Shown: one piece after another, positions 37,848 through 49,378 of the stretch | How the letters are laid out: the number at the start of each line of letters is the position of its first letter | Position numbering within the stretch: the first letter of the stretch is position 1 | Assembly (NCBI RefSeq): GCF_907165205.1 | Contig: NC_058191.1 | Location: 43,060,943-43,124,942, forward strand | DNA length: 64,000 nucleotides | Direction of reading: 5' to 3' | From: Coccinella septempunctata | Lineage: Eukaryota > Arthropoda > Insecta > Coleoptera > Coccinellidae | Made by a program: the position numbers and the translations under genes | Notes under the pieces: model-generated | Databases searched by the model: none | What the model was told of the DNA's origin: nothing | The model's input: the letters and a program-made list of their open reading frames with translations, nothing else

Positions 37848-39719
37848 CGAAGACGACGACGTCCAAGCGCAACCGGGCGTAACTTTCACAGTCTGCGTCT
37901 TTCTCCCCTCGTACCCTCCTAGTGCGGCGGCACGTAGGTCGTTGTGCCAGTGTTATCGTTTCCTGGTCTCTCTCTCTCCCCCCTCGTATGCTATCTCCTC
38001 TCGAATCCCCGAGACTTTTAAATCGACAATCAAGGTTCTCTTCCCCATCGAGATAGCCTCGACGCGAGCCGAGTTCAGTGGCCTTTCCGCCGAAGGGGGA
38101 CCCCGGTTATCGACAACGTCGTCGACGATAACGCGCGGTCTTCAAGGTAGAGAAGGGTCCGAGATGCTGCCGCGTTATTAGAAGCTTATCTGCGTTAGAA
38201 ATATTCGTCGGTAGATATTAGTAGTACTTCGTTGTCCCACGCATTCAGATCTAACCTGCGTGTATTGGTTTAAACTAGAGACATTCCTATGAAATTTCGT
38301 AAGATTCGAGAGTTAGAATCAAAAACGACAGCTACATTATTTAATGGTGTCGCTTCCCGATAATTGTCACACAATTGGATACAAAAATGTTCCGATATAA
38401 TCATCTATTCTCCTTTATCGAACCTAACCGGCACGCATCGATGTCTATGTACCCCGAAAATCGTCCACCCCTCTCCCAAATCATAGAGCCTAGCTAGTCC
38501 CGCGAGGTCATCTCACCATTACCGCTGAATAATGAATAGATCGGCCCGAATGATAGGGAATTCTCTATAGGGGGTGTAACCCGCGAATAGGCGAAAAACA
38601 ACCCGAAATTAGGGGGTTCCCCTGGTTCGGGCGCCGATGAAAAAATCATAAACTCACGAATACGTCTGCCGTGCCGTACGGAATGTCGGGGTTTGTTTGG
38701 ACATCAGGTTGCCACGATTACGCATCGGGGTTCCGTACCGATAAAGATCCAAAGGGGGTGCGGGATTGGCGGTAATTGGGGTTGTGCGGGAAATTATGAC
38801 ATTATTCGATTCGACAAAAAGGCGAGAATTGGCCGGCGCGCCGATCGCCCTGAGCGATTGCCGATGGAAAATGGTAACGGGAGGAAAGTGGATATTAGGG
38901 GTGAGCAGGTGAAAACGAAGCGGATTCAGCAGTTTGGATGGGTTTATCACCGAGGCGGAAAATTTGAATGAGTAAGGGTGGGCTAGTTATGAAACTGTTT
39001 ATGTCGAGTCGGCTGAACTAGGGTGAGTAAAATTACTTACCCTAGTTGGCCCTTCTTCGGAGGAACGCATCAGCAACGGGCAACATTTCCAGGAGGGCGG
39101 AGAAATACAAAGTGGCAGATTACCGGTAAAGTATTCGTGTTTGACTTTGGAAGTGCCGAGCGTTCTGATACATCAGTATCGTCACCCATATGAAGCGCTT
39201 TGATTGGCTTACAGCATCAAGCGAAATTACCAACGTTACGAAGAAAACACCCGAACAAGACAAACTTGAGAAGATGTGTGACACGGAAAATTGCACAAAA
39301 TGTAGACATCAAACACAGATTAGACTGCGGACAGAATATGGTTCAATTTATAATAATAGTTTTGTGAGAAACCCAACTTCTTAAGAAACTCAACAACTAC
39401 TACTTCTATCTTTACCAATATTATAAATGTCAAAGTCCGTATGTTTCTAAAATGGAGACGACAATTTAGAATTGTCAATGACTAACACATGAATCAGCGC
39501 AGGAATTCCCAGAGAGGCTGGAACATATATACACAAACTGTAGACCGGTTTCGGGATTCTGGTCCCTCATGAGTACAGTGCAGTGTAACACATCTCAACC
39601 GGAGGACGATGTGAAGAGGAGGGCCCGTCATGAAGGATATTTTACAATCCTCGTCTCCATTTTAGATATCTCCGTGGTGCCCGTGGCACATGCCGGCGGT
39701 GTACTGTGCGCTCCGTGGT
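37848..39719. other. No recognisable gene (37848-39719)
   Basis: A CpG-rich block lies at about 37850-38160. A 14-bp-arm hairpin lies at 39016-39047. No exon was recognised. Confidence 0.4.
39016..39047. other. Short hairpin, 14-bp arms
   Basis: AACTAGGGTGAGTA, a 4-base loop AAAT, then TACTTACCCTAGTT. The arms pair with one G-T mismatch. There is no T-run to suggest a terminator, and in a eukaryotic context the role is unknown. Confidence 0.5.
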
Positions 39720-40340
39720 ACAGGTCTTCATAGTACTTATGTTTGTTAGTTTGTTTGTTTGAATGTTTGTCTCTCCACGATTCCAGAACCATCTATTTTG
39801 ATGGGAATTCCACTCATTCATTGCTGAATCCCGGTGTGATCAAACTTATAACTTCTTATCGCTACTTGCGACCGTGTGCCCTCCTATGACTGAAGAGACC
39901 CAACCGTGACCTACAGATCTTTCCACACTCCGGGCATGGATAGTCACCAACCAGATCTGGCAGCCGCTGTATTCTTCTCGAGTCTCCATTATGGACCAAA
40001 GACCTCCACTGTGATCTGTCTAACGATAGATGTTCCCAGTTATGATTGGCATTAACTGATTTCAGGGATTGATGCAGTGTATCCTTAAATCGCTTATATT
40101 GGCCTCCTGGTTTCCGAGCTCCCTCTATAAATTCGCCATACAGAGCTATTTTGGTGTCTTGTATCTTGCATCCTCAGAATGTGGCCGATCCAACTGAGTC
40201 GGGCCCTCGTTACTTGAGTGTCAATTGTTGTACAACTCGCGCGTTGCAAGACTTCTGCATCCGAAACTTTGTGGAATCATCTGATGTTATTAATCACTTT
40301 AGTGTAGGGAATTTATTCGAATATGGTTTTGTATGAATTC
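39720..40340 (-). pseudogene. Non-LTR retrotransposon RT C-terminal region and 3' tail
   Basis: Read on the minus strand, from high to low coordinates, frames give VSDAEVLQRASC, then TRARLSWIGHILRMQD, KIALYGEFIEGARKPGG and YKRFKDTLHQSLK. They end in a C-x2-C-x12-H-x3-H zinc finger and a TAG at 39862-39864. This is the conserved tail of a large group of invertebrate LINE reverse transcriptases (RW.GH..RM.....LYGE...G.R..GG). One frameshift near 40160 and stops further upstream break it. The CAAACAAACAAAC-like simple repeat at about 39743-39770 fits a LINE 3' tail. The RT catalytic core is absent, as in a 5'-truncated insertion. Confidence 0.8.
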
Positions 40341-41522
40341 AATCCTACATAATGAAGGAATATATCTATTTTTGGCATGTTCAAGTCGTGAATTTCAGGC
40401 TTTCACGGCCGACCCTGGATAAATTATAAAAGATAGAGGTAAATGAGTACAATTTTGTAGAACTCAAAGAGTTCTCTTGAAATCAATCCGGAATAACTTT
40501 CCATTTGAAGGGGGTTTTTGACTAGTATGAAATGAATTAATGTAAAAATGGATGTTCCTCTTATCAACAGCATTTATTTCTGATGAAAAATGCTCTTTAC
40601 AACACAGTTTTCTAACGAATATTTGGCGACATATAAAAGTTTAATAAAATACGAACTTAGGCAAGAAACGTGACGGCAACTTCCAGGCGAAGTTATAGAA
40701 AGGACACGATCATTTCGATTTGGAATATGAACCTAATGACTGATAAGGTCGTAGGCCGTACGAAATTGTACTTTTTTTCTGAAAGGTTGCAGGAATCTTT
40801 CGGTAATCGGGGTGCATGGTGGAATCTGCATGGCCAAACAAGATTGGTCGATGAAATTCGATGAGACGGCCTCCTAGAGCCATAGTTCGAATGAAAAGAT
40901 TCGTTCTGGAGACTCACGAAGTCAAATGGCTCCAGTTTTCCTATTCCTACGATTCACGCTTTGGCACCAGACCACGTCGCGAGTCGACGTCCCTTTAAAT
41001 TAACCGTGCGTCCGCAGCAGCCGTCTAAAACGGCCGATTGTTGTTTCTCGATCGAGAATTCCGCCTAGGTTTACGCCGAGCTGAGAGGGACGGAAGGGAA
41101 ACGGGGTCACGTCGCGCTAGCGGAATTTTTTACGTACGCGAGGGACGACGTGGGTTTTTCGAGGGAGTATACGGCGGAGGATTTATCTCCTCCTCGAGGA
41201 TACCGGTGCGGTTGCGCCTTTTTCTCGCCCTGACGAGATAACGCTACACAACTCCGCCATTTAGATAATTAATTGGCCGTTATGATTAAGGTTTGTATCG
41301 CGCGAGGCTTCTACGCCACACGTTCACCAAGTTGTCAAATTGATGCGACTGGAAGAATTTTTCACGGTTTATTACCGAAAAAGGACGGAATGATGCTCGT
41401 TTTTTGCCACCATCGCGTCTGCGGTGTAAGACTGGTGAGATGACCGCATTCTTCAGTCTCAGTTGTATGAACTCATAATTCCTAGACTCTCTCAGTTATT
41501 AAGAAGGCTCATGAAAGCGCTA
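40341..41522. other. No recognisable gene (40341-41522)
   Basis: A CpG-rich patch lies at about 40960-41240. Nothing could be identified. Confidence 0.4.
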
Positions 41523-42450
41523 TAGAGTCATTCGGGGTAACTGAGCGCAGTGGGTGAGTGTGCGCAGTGCGTATATCTCGACTATGCAATGTATGAAAGA
41601 GGAGTTCATTTGGGTGAAGCAAGGGCGCAGAATCGCCATATTAGTTTCTCATAGGAGTGCGCCGTGCCACGTTTCTTTAACTTTTTATTTGCAATCAATC
41701 AAATTCACTAGTTTTCTTGTTAATTTTTAGCATCTCTGCACATTCTGCCAGGTCCAAGTTCCGACTCCCTCAGTGTTAAACAATATTTTATTCCATCATG
41801 GGCATATTAATCTAAATATATAATAAAAAACTTTAGGTTCTCTTAGCTGCTCAACTCTATAAGAACGTCAATTCAAATTTTGGCTTACTGGGGAAAGTGT
41901 GCGCGGGTAAGTGTGCGCATAGATTCATTATATGGTCATTAGTTCAGTGAGGAATAAATTATGACATTGTTGATTTTCTTGGTTAAGACTGGATCAATAT
42001 TGTCCTATTTGTTCAGAAAAATATGAAGAGCCACCAATAAGGGAATGTATCAAGTGTTGTGTTCACCAAGAATTGTGGCACGAACAATAATACAGTGCTT
42101 GTAAAAAATCGCTTCTGTATTGACAATAAACAGCATTTCTCTAATATTGTAACATTTTGATGACATTATTTTGTAATTTGTTTTGATGTTCACTAAGCAC
42201 TGCGTTCACTTACCCCGTGAGGGTGCGCACACTTAACCGCAATACGGGGCATGTGAACGCACTCGGACTTTCTCTATTAAATTCTTTTTTGCGGAAAGAA
42301 AACGTTTTTGTTTGTTTGCTTTTTGATGTTTTCTTATAAATTAGAAAATTCTCTATCTTATGAATATGTTTTTATTTTCTTAGCTTCAACATTTGAAACA
42401 GGGCATGGCTTGAGAGGCAAAAGTGCGCACAGTTGCCCCGAATGACTCTA
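41523..42450 (+). mobile_element. Pogo-like DNA transposon relic, TA-flanked, 928 bp
   Basis: The left end TAGAGTCATTCGGGGTAACT and the right end, read inward as TAGAGTCATTCGGGGCAACT, are near-perfect inverted repeats starting at the TA dinucleotide typical of Tc1/mariner/pogo insertion. Subterminal GTGCGCA motifs occur near both ends. The interior holds a fragment of a pogo-type transposase C-terminus at 41989-42090, which orients the element on the plus strand. The catalytic core has been deleted. Confidence 0.85.
41989..42090 (+). pseudogene. Degenerate zinc-finger tail of a pogo-like transposase
   Basis: The 33 codons before TAA at 42088-42090 read LDQYCPICSEKYEEPP, then RECIKCCVHQELWHE. 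Many insect pogo/Tigger-type transposases end in a PHD-like finger of the form CP.C...Y.EPP....WI.C..C..W.H..C. Here the first C-x2-C pair, the EEPP spacer, IKC and the WHE element remain. The tryptophan before IxC is a cysteine, and a stop stands where a late cysteine is expected. It is a relic. Confidence 0.65.
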
Positions 42451-44474
42451 AGGGTCGAAGCTTACAGCGACGTATTTTGACTCTTTTCGATTATTGTTGA
42501 AGCGAGTTCTTCGAACGGCGGGTAATTCAACTATCGATAGATTCCGCAATAAATGTAAATCTCGTCGTAAAATCAAAAGTTTTCCTCGGTCGGCTCATAC
42601 GGCAGACAATAAAATCTCTGGTTAATCAGCGCGTTTCCCTCGAACGTATTCATCAACCGGAATAACGCGAACGATTTTATTACGTTCCGAACTGCGTCGC
42701 ACTTCTCGCTAGGTACATCGTTATACTTTTTCCTTGAGTGGACGTTGTTGACCCGATTTTAATGTCGGTTTTATACGTCTTACAACGTTTCCCTTTCAAC
42801 GGGCAGACATCTCGTCGTCCGCCATTCAAAACGACTCGATAACGAACGATTCGTAGCTTTTTTCTGCCACGTTCCTTGCTCGATAACCGTGCAGTCGCGT
42901 CACCATCCAAGAACGAACGTTAGAAGCGCCTTTGATTACTACCGCCCGTTTTCCTGGGATTCGAGGAATTCAGGAGAGTACACATATTGGCAACAACGCT
43001 TGGGATGTCGAAAAGTATCAAATTATTCCTTGGAACTCCAACGTTATCTTCTGAAACAAGAGCTGTCTGTCGTTTGTGTCTGATATTAATGATAGTATCA
43101 TCTTTCTGGGCTAGTAGCATTGTCGAATTTGTCAAAAATAGGCCTCAAGATTTTGTTCTGTGGATAAAATTGACGTCGTTGGTACCTACGTCAACAGAAC
43201 TGGACCAACAGACAATTCGTAATTGAATATTGAACGAAACTACACCTGATTTACTGCAAAATCACGGAAAACCACCGGGTTTATCGTGATTGGATCCTAA
43301 AAATGACGTATTATCGGAACTTTATAGTTATCCTCAAAAGTTGTAGGTACTTCGAGATAAAACGAATTTTCGCCTTCGGAAAGCCTGTCCGCCTTATCGT
43401 TTTCCCAGATAGTTCCCCGTCTTTTTTTCCGGTAAAAACCCGCACCGATCGGCAACGTCGCGCGTCGATCATATGATCGTCGATTTAAAGATCCCGCGGA
43501 CGGACGTACCGGGCGAAACGCGTCGTCGTCGGGCGGGCGGTCAACCTTAACGCGTCTGGTCCGTCGGCCGCGCGGAGGCCTAGAGAAGGCTATCCGTCTA
43601 TCCGCGCTCTCGATTGTTTCATGCACCGTGTGACTCACGAAGACGCTAATTGCTCGGCGGCCGGCCCCGTGCCGGAAGAGCGGAATGGACGTGTCGGTTC
43701 CGCCAACTAGACGTCGTTAAGTAGTAGTTGTAGTAGTCGTCGTTGTTTTTTCCGAAGAGGTATGCTACGTCCGTGACCTTTCCCGCGATCCGCGGGGCCC
43801 CCCAGGGGGCGGTTATCGGGCCGACGGTTTCGCGCAGGAACGAGGAAACGGACGAAGATTCGTTAGAATTTAATGGATGATGTTCTCGAAGTTCCGGTGG
43901 TTGAGTTTCTATTGAATATCGTTCGGAAATTGTTATTTCCGTCTTCAAAACGAATTTTTTGACATTGTCACTTGTTGTCAACCTGTCGTGATTTGTCAAT
44001 CACAAATTTTCATATATCCCAACTTTGGGTGTTACTTCCATCCATTTCGGATAATAAATTTCCGTAACCGAACATAAAATATCCGCATTTTTGAGAAGCT
44101 CGTAGATCATAAAATATTTCTCGTTCGAGTGACTCTTTCAACGCCAACTGATCGAATCGCTGAAAACATATAATCAAATTCGGCCTTGGTCTACTTGATA
44201 TCAGCCGTTGTAGTTCAAGGGTCTAGTTGTACATGTTGCCATGATGACTAATTATCGTCGGACAGGCGGATACTATAAATAGGCACTCGAGTGTGGGTGC
44301 ATGGGAGAAACGCTGCGAATTTTACGCGAAAGTTTATCCAACGATCCCAATCGGGATCGAAAGAATATAATGATGAATTTATCGGGGGAGCCTTACACCC
44401 TAGGGACTTAAATGGAAGAAAACGTAAACCACAGATTGCAGAATAACATCCGCCTGACGTTTCATACGAATACA
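42451..44474. other. No recognisable gene (42451-44474)
   Basis: A CpG-rich block lies at about 43440-43830. Overlapping open frames on the minus strand there match nothing I know. No exon or bounded repeat was recognised. Confidence 0.4.
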
Positions 44475-44482
44475 GGTTGACG

Positions 44483-44706
44483 CATAGACATAGAGACGTG
44501 GACTGAGCAATACTAGCATGAAATTTTCTATTTTATAAAAAGAGCCAATATATGTCTCTTTTCTGTTGACAGAGCTGACTGTAGACCAATCGAAATTCTA
44601 GAAAAAGACAACTAGCTGGCCCGATGTTCAGTTTCTGTCACTTTTTTTGACAGTACTTCATGCACAGATAGACAGGGAAGGCACAGTCCATGTCTCTATG
44701 TCTATG
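44483..44706. mobile_element. MITE, 224 bp, with 8-bp flanking repeat
   Basis: The left end CATAGACATAGAGACGTGG and the right end, read inward as CATAGACATAGAGACATGG, are inverted repeats of at least 22 bp. GGTTGACG (44475-44482) and GGTTAACG (44707-44714) flank it and match at 7 of 8 positions. An 8-bp duplication is the hallmark of hAT and P superfamilies; the terminal sequence alone does not decide between them. It has no coding content. Confidence 0.85.
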
Positions 44707-44714
44707 GGTTAACG

Positions 44715-45593
44715 TCAGTTCGATAAAAGTGACAGTGTTGACATCGATCACAGACAGGGGTGGGTAATACCGACGCGACTAATGGAGCATAGAGTGTCTA
44801 TCATTTTATGTCATCGAGTTGAATTGGGGAAGATACACAATTCGAGGCGTTTTGAACCTCTGAGAAAGGTGGAACATGGAGAAGAACCCGAACGCGGTTC
44901 GGAAAATTTCCGTTTCATTCATGCCGATAAGGAAATCCGAGTTCGAGCCCGACACAATGATATATACGCGGAACGTTTCAATTAATCGGAAACGCTCAAG
45001 GTTGAGCAGCGTCATTCATGTTTCAGCCAGCATAACATCGAAATAGCGACGACGTTAACGGGCGCCGCGCGCTCGTTGTACATTCCTAACGTTTAATAAT
45101 AGAACAACGAAAGATAATCTCTCTCTCTGTGCATTCGTCCTTTCGAACGGTGCGTGAATCACGGTTTGCCGCTCGGAATTCTCGCTCTATCGGCCCCTTC
45201 CTGTTTATGCCGAGCTAGGACGCTTTCGCGAAAGCTGCTTTCGGATGTCTTTGGGTATTTTTGTGAAACTACAAGATCCAAAAATTGGCTGGATCTCAGT
45301 AGGAGAGCACCGGCTTCATTCAAGACATTGTAGCCTTAGAATGGATTTATCGAGTGTAGATTATGTAGATATCCTGTTCGTCTTATCATAAAATGCCTCG
45401 CCATTGTAAGAAGACGCTTTCGACTAGGAAATATTATTCGCCCTCCAAGATTCTGCAGATCTCATGAAGGACCTGGTGGGCGAGCTGTAGATGACGCTCT
45501 GACGAGGGGCATAATAGCCCTAAAGATCGTAGTGAGCTGCAACCCCTTTTTGTAACTATAACTACACTCCTGGACAGAAAGAACCAGACAAAT
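44715..45593. other. No recognisable gene; possible LINE scrap near 45.3 kb
   Basis: About 45295-45370 the plus frame reads GEHRLHSRHCSLRMDLSS, faintly like the (T)GH...H....M.L segment after RNase H in I/Jockey LINEs. This is weak. Nothing else was identified. Confidence 0.25.
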
Positions 45594-46150
45594 GATGAAT
45601 TTTTTATGAAATATCTTTGAAACGTCACATTTTGAAATAACCATTTCAAACGTTTCCCAAAAAAAATTTAAGTACCTACTTAAAAATGAAAAATAAAAAT
45701 GGGTATTTAAAATTTAAAGAGTTTCGTTACTATTGCACAAGTTGGCAACATCCACTGAAATATGCGTTGATAATAAAGGACAACAAATACATTATCTTGA
45801 AGAGATAGACAAAGATGGCTGTCTATGAAGTCTGCGACGAATGAGGAAGGTCGTAAAATTTTATGGGATTTTTATGGCCGGTGGCTGTTGAAGCTCGCCA
45901 GTAAGTACGCGTCTTATGATGGCTGCAAATCAACAGCTGTTATTTAATAAACAAGCCATTGTTCTTCTCATTTTCTAGTAGGCGCCGTTGCCAAATCGTA
46001 AACTAGAAAGGAAGCGATTTGAATTTTAAAACCGCATATTTGAAGAATGATTTCGAATACTTTCTGCGGTGCATTTGAAAAATTCATGAATGAAACTCAT
46101 TTCAAACTTGCATATGCTGTGATAAACCAAATTGACGAGAATTTCCCATT
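45594..46150 (+). mobile_element. 570-bp TA-flanked family, copy 2
   Basis: The copy starts inside the family consensus (ATGAATTTTTTATGAAATAT) and lacks the first ~20 bp. It runs to GAGAATTTCCCATT. Shared blocks with the other three copies occur in order. No intact protein is encoded. Confidence 0.8.
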
Positions 46151-47769
46151 CATATTGAGATAACTTGGTAGGGTGTGCATCGATTTTGATCGTTTTGTTG
46201 TCTATTTGTAGCCTATTCCACCTAGTTTATCACCTGATGTTGAGTCTACAGGAATTCCAATTGAATTTGATAGTATACAGGGTGGAACTAAAGTTGCAAT
46301 TTCCTCGAAATTACTGACGCAATGATAGGTCTCTACATGAGTTTTTGAAACTTGATCTTCTCTTAACATTTTCCTGTTTAATTCTCGCCTTTAAGAAAGG
46401 AAACTCAACCGGCATTGTACTGTATACCTACTGATAAAGAATCTGAATGAAATTCAGCGTATTTGCTTTGAACCGCGATGAAAAAAAAAGACCATATGCA
46501 TAATAAAAGCCAAAAAGAAGATATCCGTGAAGCAGAGACGAAAATATCTGCTATTTCGACGCCGCCGTCGTTTATCGCGCTATCCATACACACACACACC
46601 CTGACCTAGTTATTTGTCTGGCGTATAGCGCTCCTACGACGCGACGTCTCATGACAGGACTTCGTTCTGCGGGGCCCCACGTCGAAATTTGGGTCTATCA
46701 AGCCCGAGACGAAGGTGTCTTTGCTGCATTATACGTTAGTATTATACGTCGTTGTGCGGGTTCGGAAAAACGGCGATATCGATGGAAATCGACGACGCGG
46801 AACGGAGCCGTGTCACGGTGCATTTTACGCCCCCGCGCACAGCCATACGAAGGAGTGCGGCACGGAAAAATACGTATGAACGTGGAGAAGACCTCAGTAG
46901 AATCATTTTTCCAACTTTGGCATTCACTCTGAGAAAATCTGATTTTGACTACAGAAGGCTGGGATGAACTAGTGAGGGGGTATAGTATCCCCCCCCCCCC
47001 CCCCCCCCCGAGGTGATCACTGATACACGTAACTCCATAATTAACATATGAAGAACACCCATCGGAATTCCCCTTTTAAATATGCCCGTTTCTCGTAAAA
47101 GAGACCGATGAAATCAGTTCAAATCGAAGAAAAATCGTACTGAACATTTTTTATCGCGATTGCTCTGTGGAATGTTAAGCCCATCTGGATGCTCCAATTC
47201 GCTTTTGTCCCCTTACGAAAAAAAACTTCTTTCTCTTAGGTTTTCCCTGACACATACTCTTACACCAATTGCCCGGATTTCTACTAGGAACATAGTTTAA
47301 TTCTGCACGACTCTGTCCGCCCATTGTCTCGATTAGGCTAGACGCTCGCACTGCATCGAATGCATGAATGCGAGAAGCGATAGCTCCCTGCCCACGCGTA
47401 TCGCATTCATTCAATTTTCCCGATGCGGACGCCCACCTTTCTTCACGAAGAAACGGACGAAAGTCCCTCCGCGCCCACGACGGGCGAGCGTTCTAAAAAA
47501 ATCGCCCCGCGACCTCGATAGCGCCTAGCCTAGGACGAATTTCACCGAGAAACGCGGCGAAAAAATGCGACGGGATACGAAAACTTTCGCCAAGCGTACA
47601 CGTGAGCTCTAGCCTCGCTTAGGACTCGTTCGGAATCCCTAAAACGTCGAAAATCGCAATCTGGGTGAAGAAGATTCCGTCTTCGACAGGACACTTCGCC
47701 TGTTCGTTCTTACAGTTTAAACAGGGATGATTTATAGGTCTATTATGCCCCCAATCACAGCAGTTCTCA
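46151..47769. other. No gene seen; poly-C tract and lone transposon end
   Basis: A lone TACAGGGTGGAACTAAAG terminus lies at about 46272 with no partner found. A CA microsatellite lies at 46588-46599. A run of 22 C lies at 46989-47010. CpG-rich blocks at about 46620-46870 and 47380-47640 hold no recognised product. Confidence 0.4.
46989..47010. repeat. Poly-C homopolymer, 22 bp
   Basis: An uninterrupted run of 22 C follows GGGGGTATAGTAT. Long C runs are rare and prone to length error in sequencing, so the exact length is uncertain. Confidence 0.9.
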
Positions 47770-48177
47770 AAACTGAGCCATCTATAGTTTCAATGAACTC
47801 CAGTATTTGGGAAGGCTTCCAAGAGGAAGCCTAATACTTTCTCATCCAAAGCGTTGTGACTAACAATGGTAACTCAGTTTCTGATGAACACCTTCGGGTA
47901 GCTTTCCGCGTCTTTTCCCTGTAATTTTTTCTCGTAGAGTAGTCGGTAATGTCGAATAGTAATCTCCGGTTATTATTCTACTCTTATCTAAAAAATCAAT
48001 CATGATTATTCCACGGCAATCCCAAAAAACTTTTCCAGCAGATTTTTGGACACGAAACTTCTTAGGTCATGGAGAACCAGAGTGTCGCCATTCCATTCAT
48101 TGTTGCTTTGTTTCTGGATCTTAGAAATGTACCCAAGACTCATCCATAGTAACAATTCGGTTTGAGAAGTCTACATA

Positions 48178-49378
48178 TACTTCATTCACTTTTATTTTAG
48201 CAGTCGGTTGGCCATGGAAATTTGACACATTTCACTCTGTATAGTACGAAAATGTGGGGTTATGAAGCTTGTCAAAACATTTTTGGGTTTTAAATCAACG
48301 CTATGTTGCCCGTTCTACGAAAAGTTTCTGTTATTACGTATTTTATCACAATGTCGAATCTCTTCGGAAAATATGTGACGAACATAATTGAAGTTTATAC
48401 AAACTGATTGAAGGCATACCAAACCTAGTTATTTGAATGGAAAATACAAGAGATCAGTAAATCATAATATGCACTAGCTTGAGGAGAGTTAATGTTCGTT
48501 ATCTTCTTTGGCTTACATCATTTGTAGATTTCAAAAATAATAACTCGAGGATGAAATGCATATGATGCAGTGGTTGGGAATGGGTATCTCCCGAAGGAAT
48601 TAACAGATAATTACAAGAATGTTAAATTCTTCAACAAAAATCATCTTGCATCAATGAAAGTAAAAGGAATTGAAGGAAGTTTCAAGTTAAGATGAACTTC
48701 AACTTCGAACAAAAATTTCACATGGATAAACAAGTAACAGGGCAACTTGCGCGTATTTGTGGCTATTCATCTTAATACATTGATGTAATAATATTAATTA
48801 TAGGTATTTATTAGTACCTTAAGACATTTACATTGTATAGGACAAGTCAAATGAAAAATAGAAAAATCCATTTCAGGGAACATATTCTCCGATGACATTT
48901 ATCGAAAATCAAAAGTAAACTTTTCGCATTAATTCACTCAAAAATAAAATTCTCAAATGCCACCACTTTTTTGGGTCTCCCAATAGAAGGAAATTCTTTG
49001 TTATCCTCTTCATTCACAATCTTTCTGATTGTGGAAATATCCAGCTGAAATATATGTCGTTTAGATAAAGATGAAACATTTTATAAATTCTCTTACATTG
49101 AAAATGTTCGCTACCGTCTGACGTACTGTGGATTTTAGAATATCAGGGTATAACTCTTTGAATGAGCGGACCTGAATTCTAAATAGCACTTCCTGAAACC
49201 CTGTCTCTTTTTCAATCACTTTCGGCATTTTCGTAATAAAAATTGATATTAGTTGTGGCAACGGCGTTATGACATTAACGACATTTCATGAGTGCCAACC
49301 TAACTTCGTTCTAGTTACAAAAACTTGAGAAAATTATTTCATGGCCAACCGACTGCTAAAATAAATTTGAATGAAGTA
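48178..49378 (-). mobile_element. Element of 1.2 kb nested inside the mariner gene
   Basis: Both ends begin TACTTCATTCA reading inward and continue TTTATTTTAGCAGTCGGTTG and GCCATG, giving terminal inverted repeats of about 40 bp. TA lies outside each end (48176-48177 and 49379-49380). Removing the element with one TA joins the flanking mariner codons in frame (FENY to VDF), so the boundaries are well fixed. TA duplication and TIRs place it in the Tc1/mariner superfamily sense. The right third carries an intron-split helix-turn-helix-like frame (48934-49228); the left two thirds show no catalytic motif I can recognise. A shared terminus recurs at 54199-54245. Confidence 0.85.
48934..49228 (-). 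pseudogene. Intron-split DNA-binding frame of the nested element
   Basis: Exon 1 (49228 down to 49097) is 44 codons from MPKVIEKETGFQEVLF to TVRQTVANIFN. A GTAAGAG donor at 49096 and a TATATTTCAG acceptor ending at 49045 bound a 52-bp intron. Exon 2 (49044 down to 48934) reads LDISTIRKIVNEEDNK, then SIGRPKKVVAFENF and a stop. Joined, the order 'VRQTVANIFNLDISTIRKIV' followed by GRPKK resembles a helix-turn-helix and basic linker of insect Tc1/mariner-like transposases. The intron phase is 0 and both borders are canonical. A catalytic domain does not follow, so this is probably a 3'-deleted relic. The splice model is inferred, not observed. Confidence 0.55.

Noticed and set aside
46272..46330. 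TACAGGGTGGAACTAAAG as an element boundary
   Set aside because: Same reason: a single end with no partner located.
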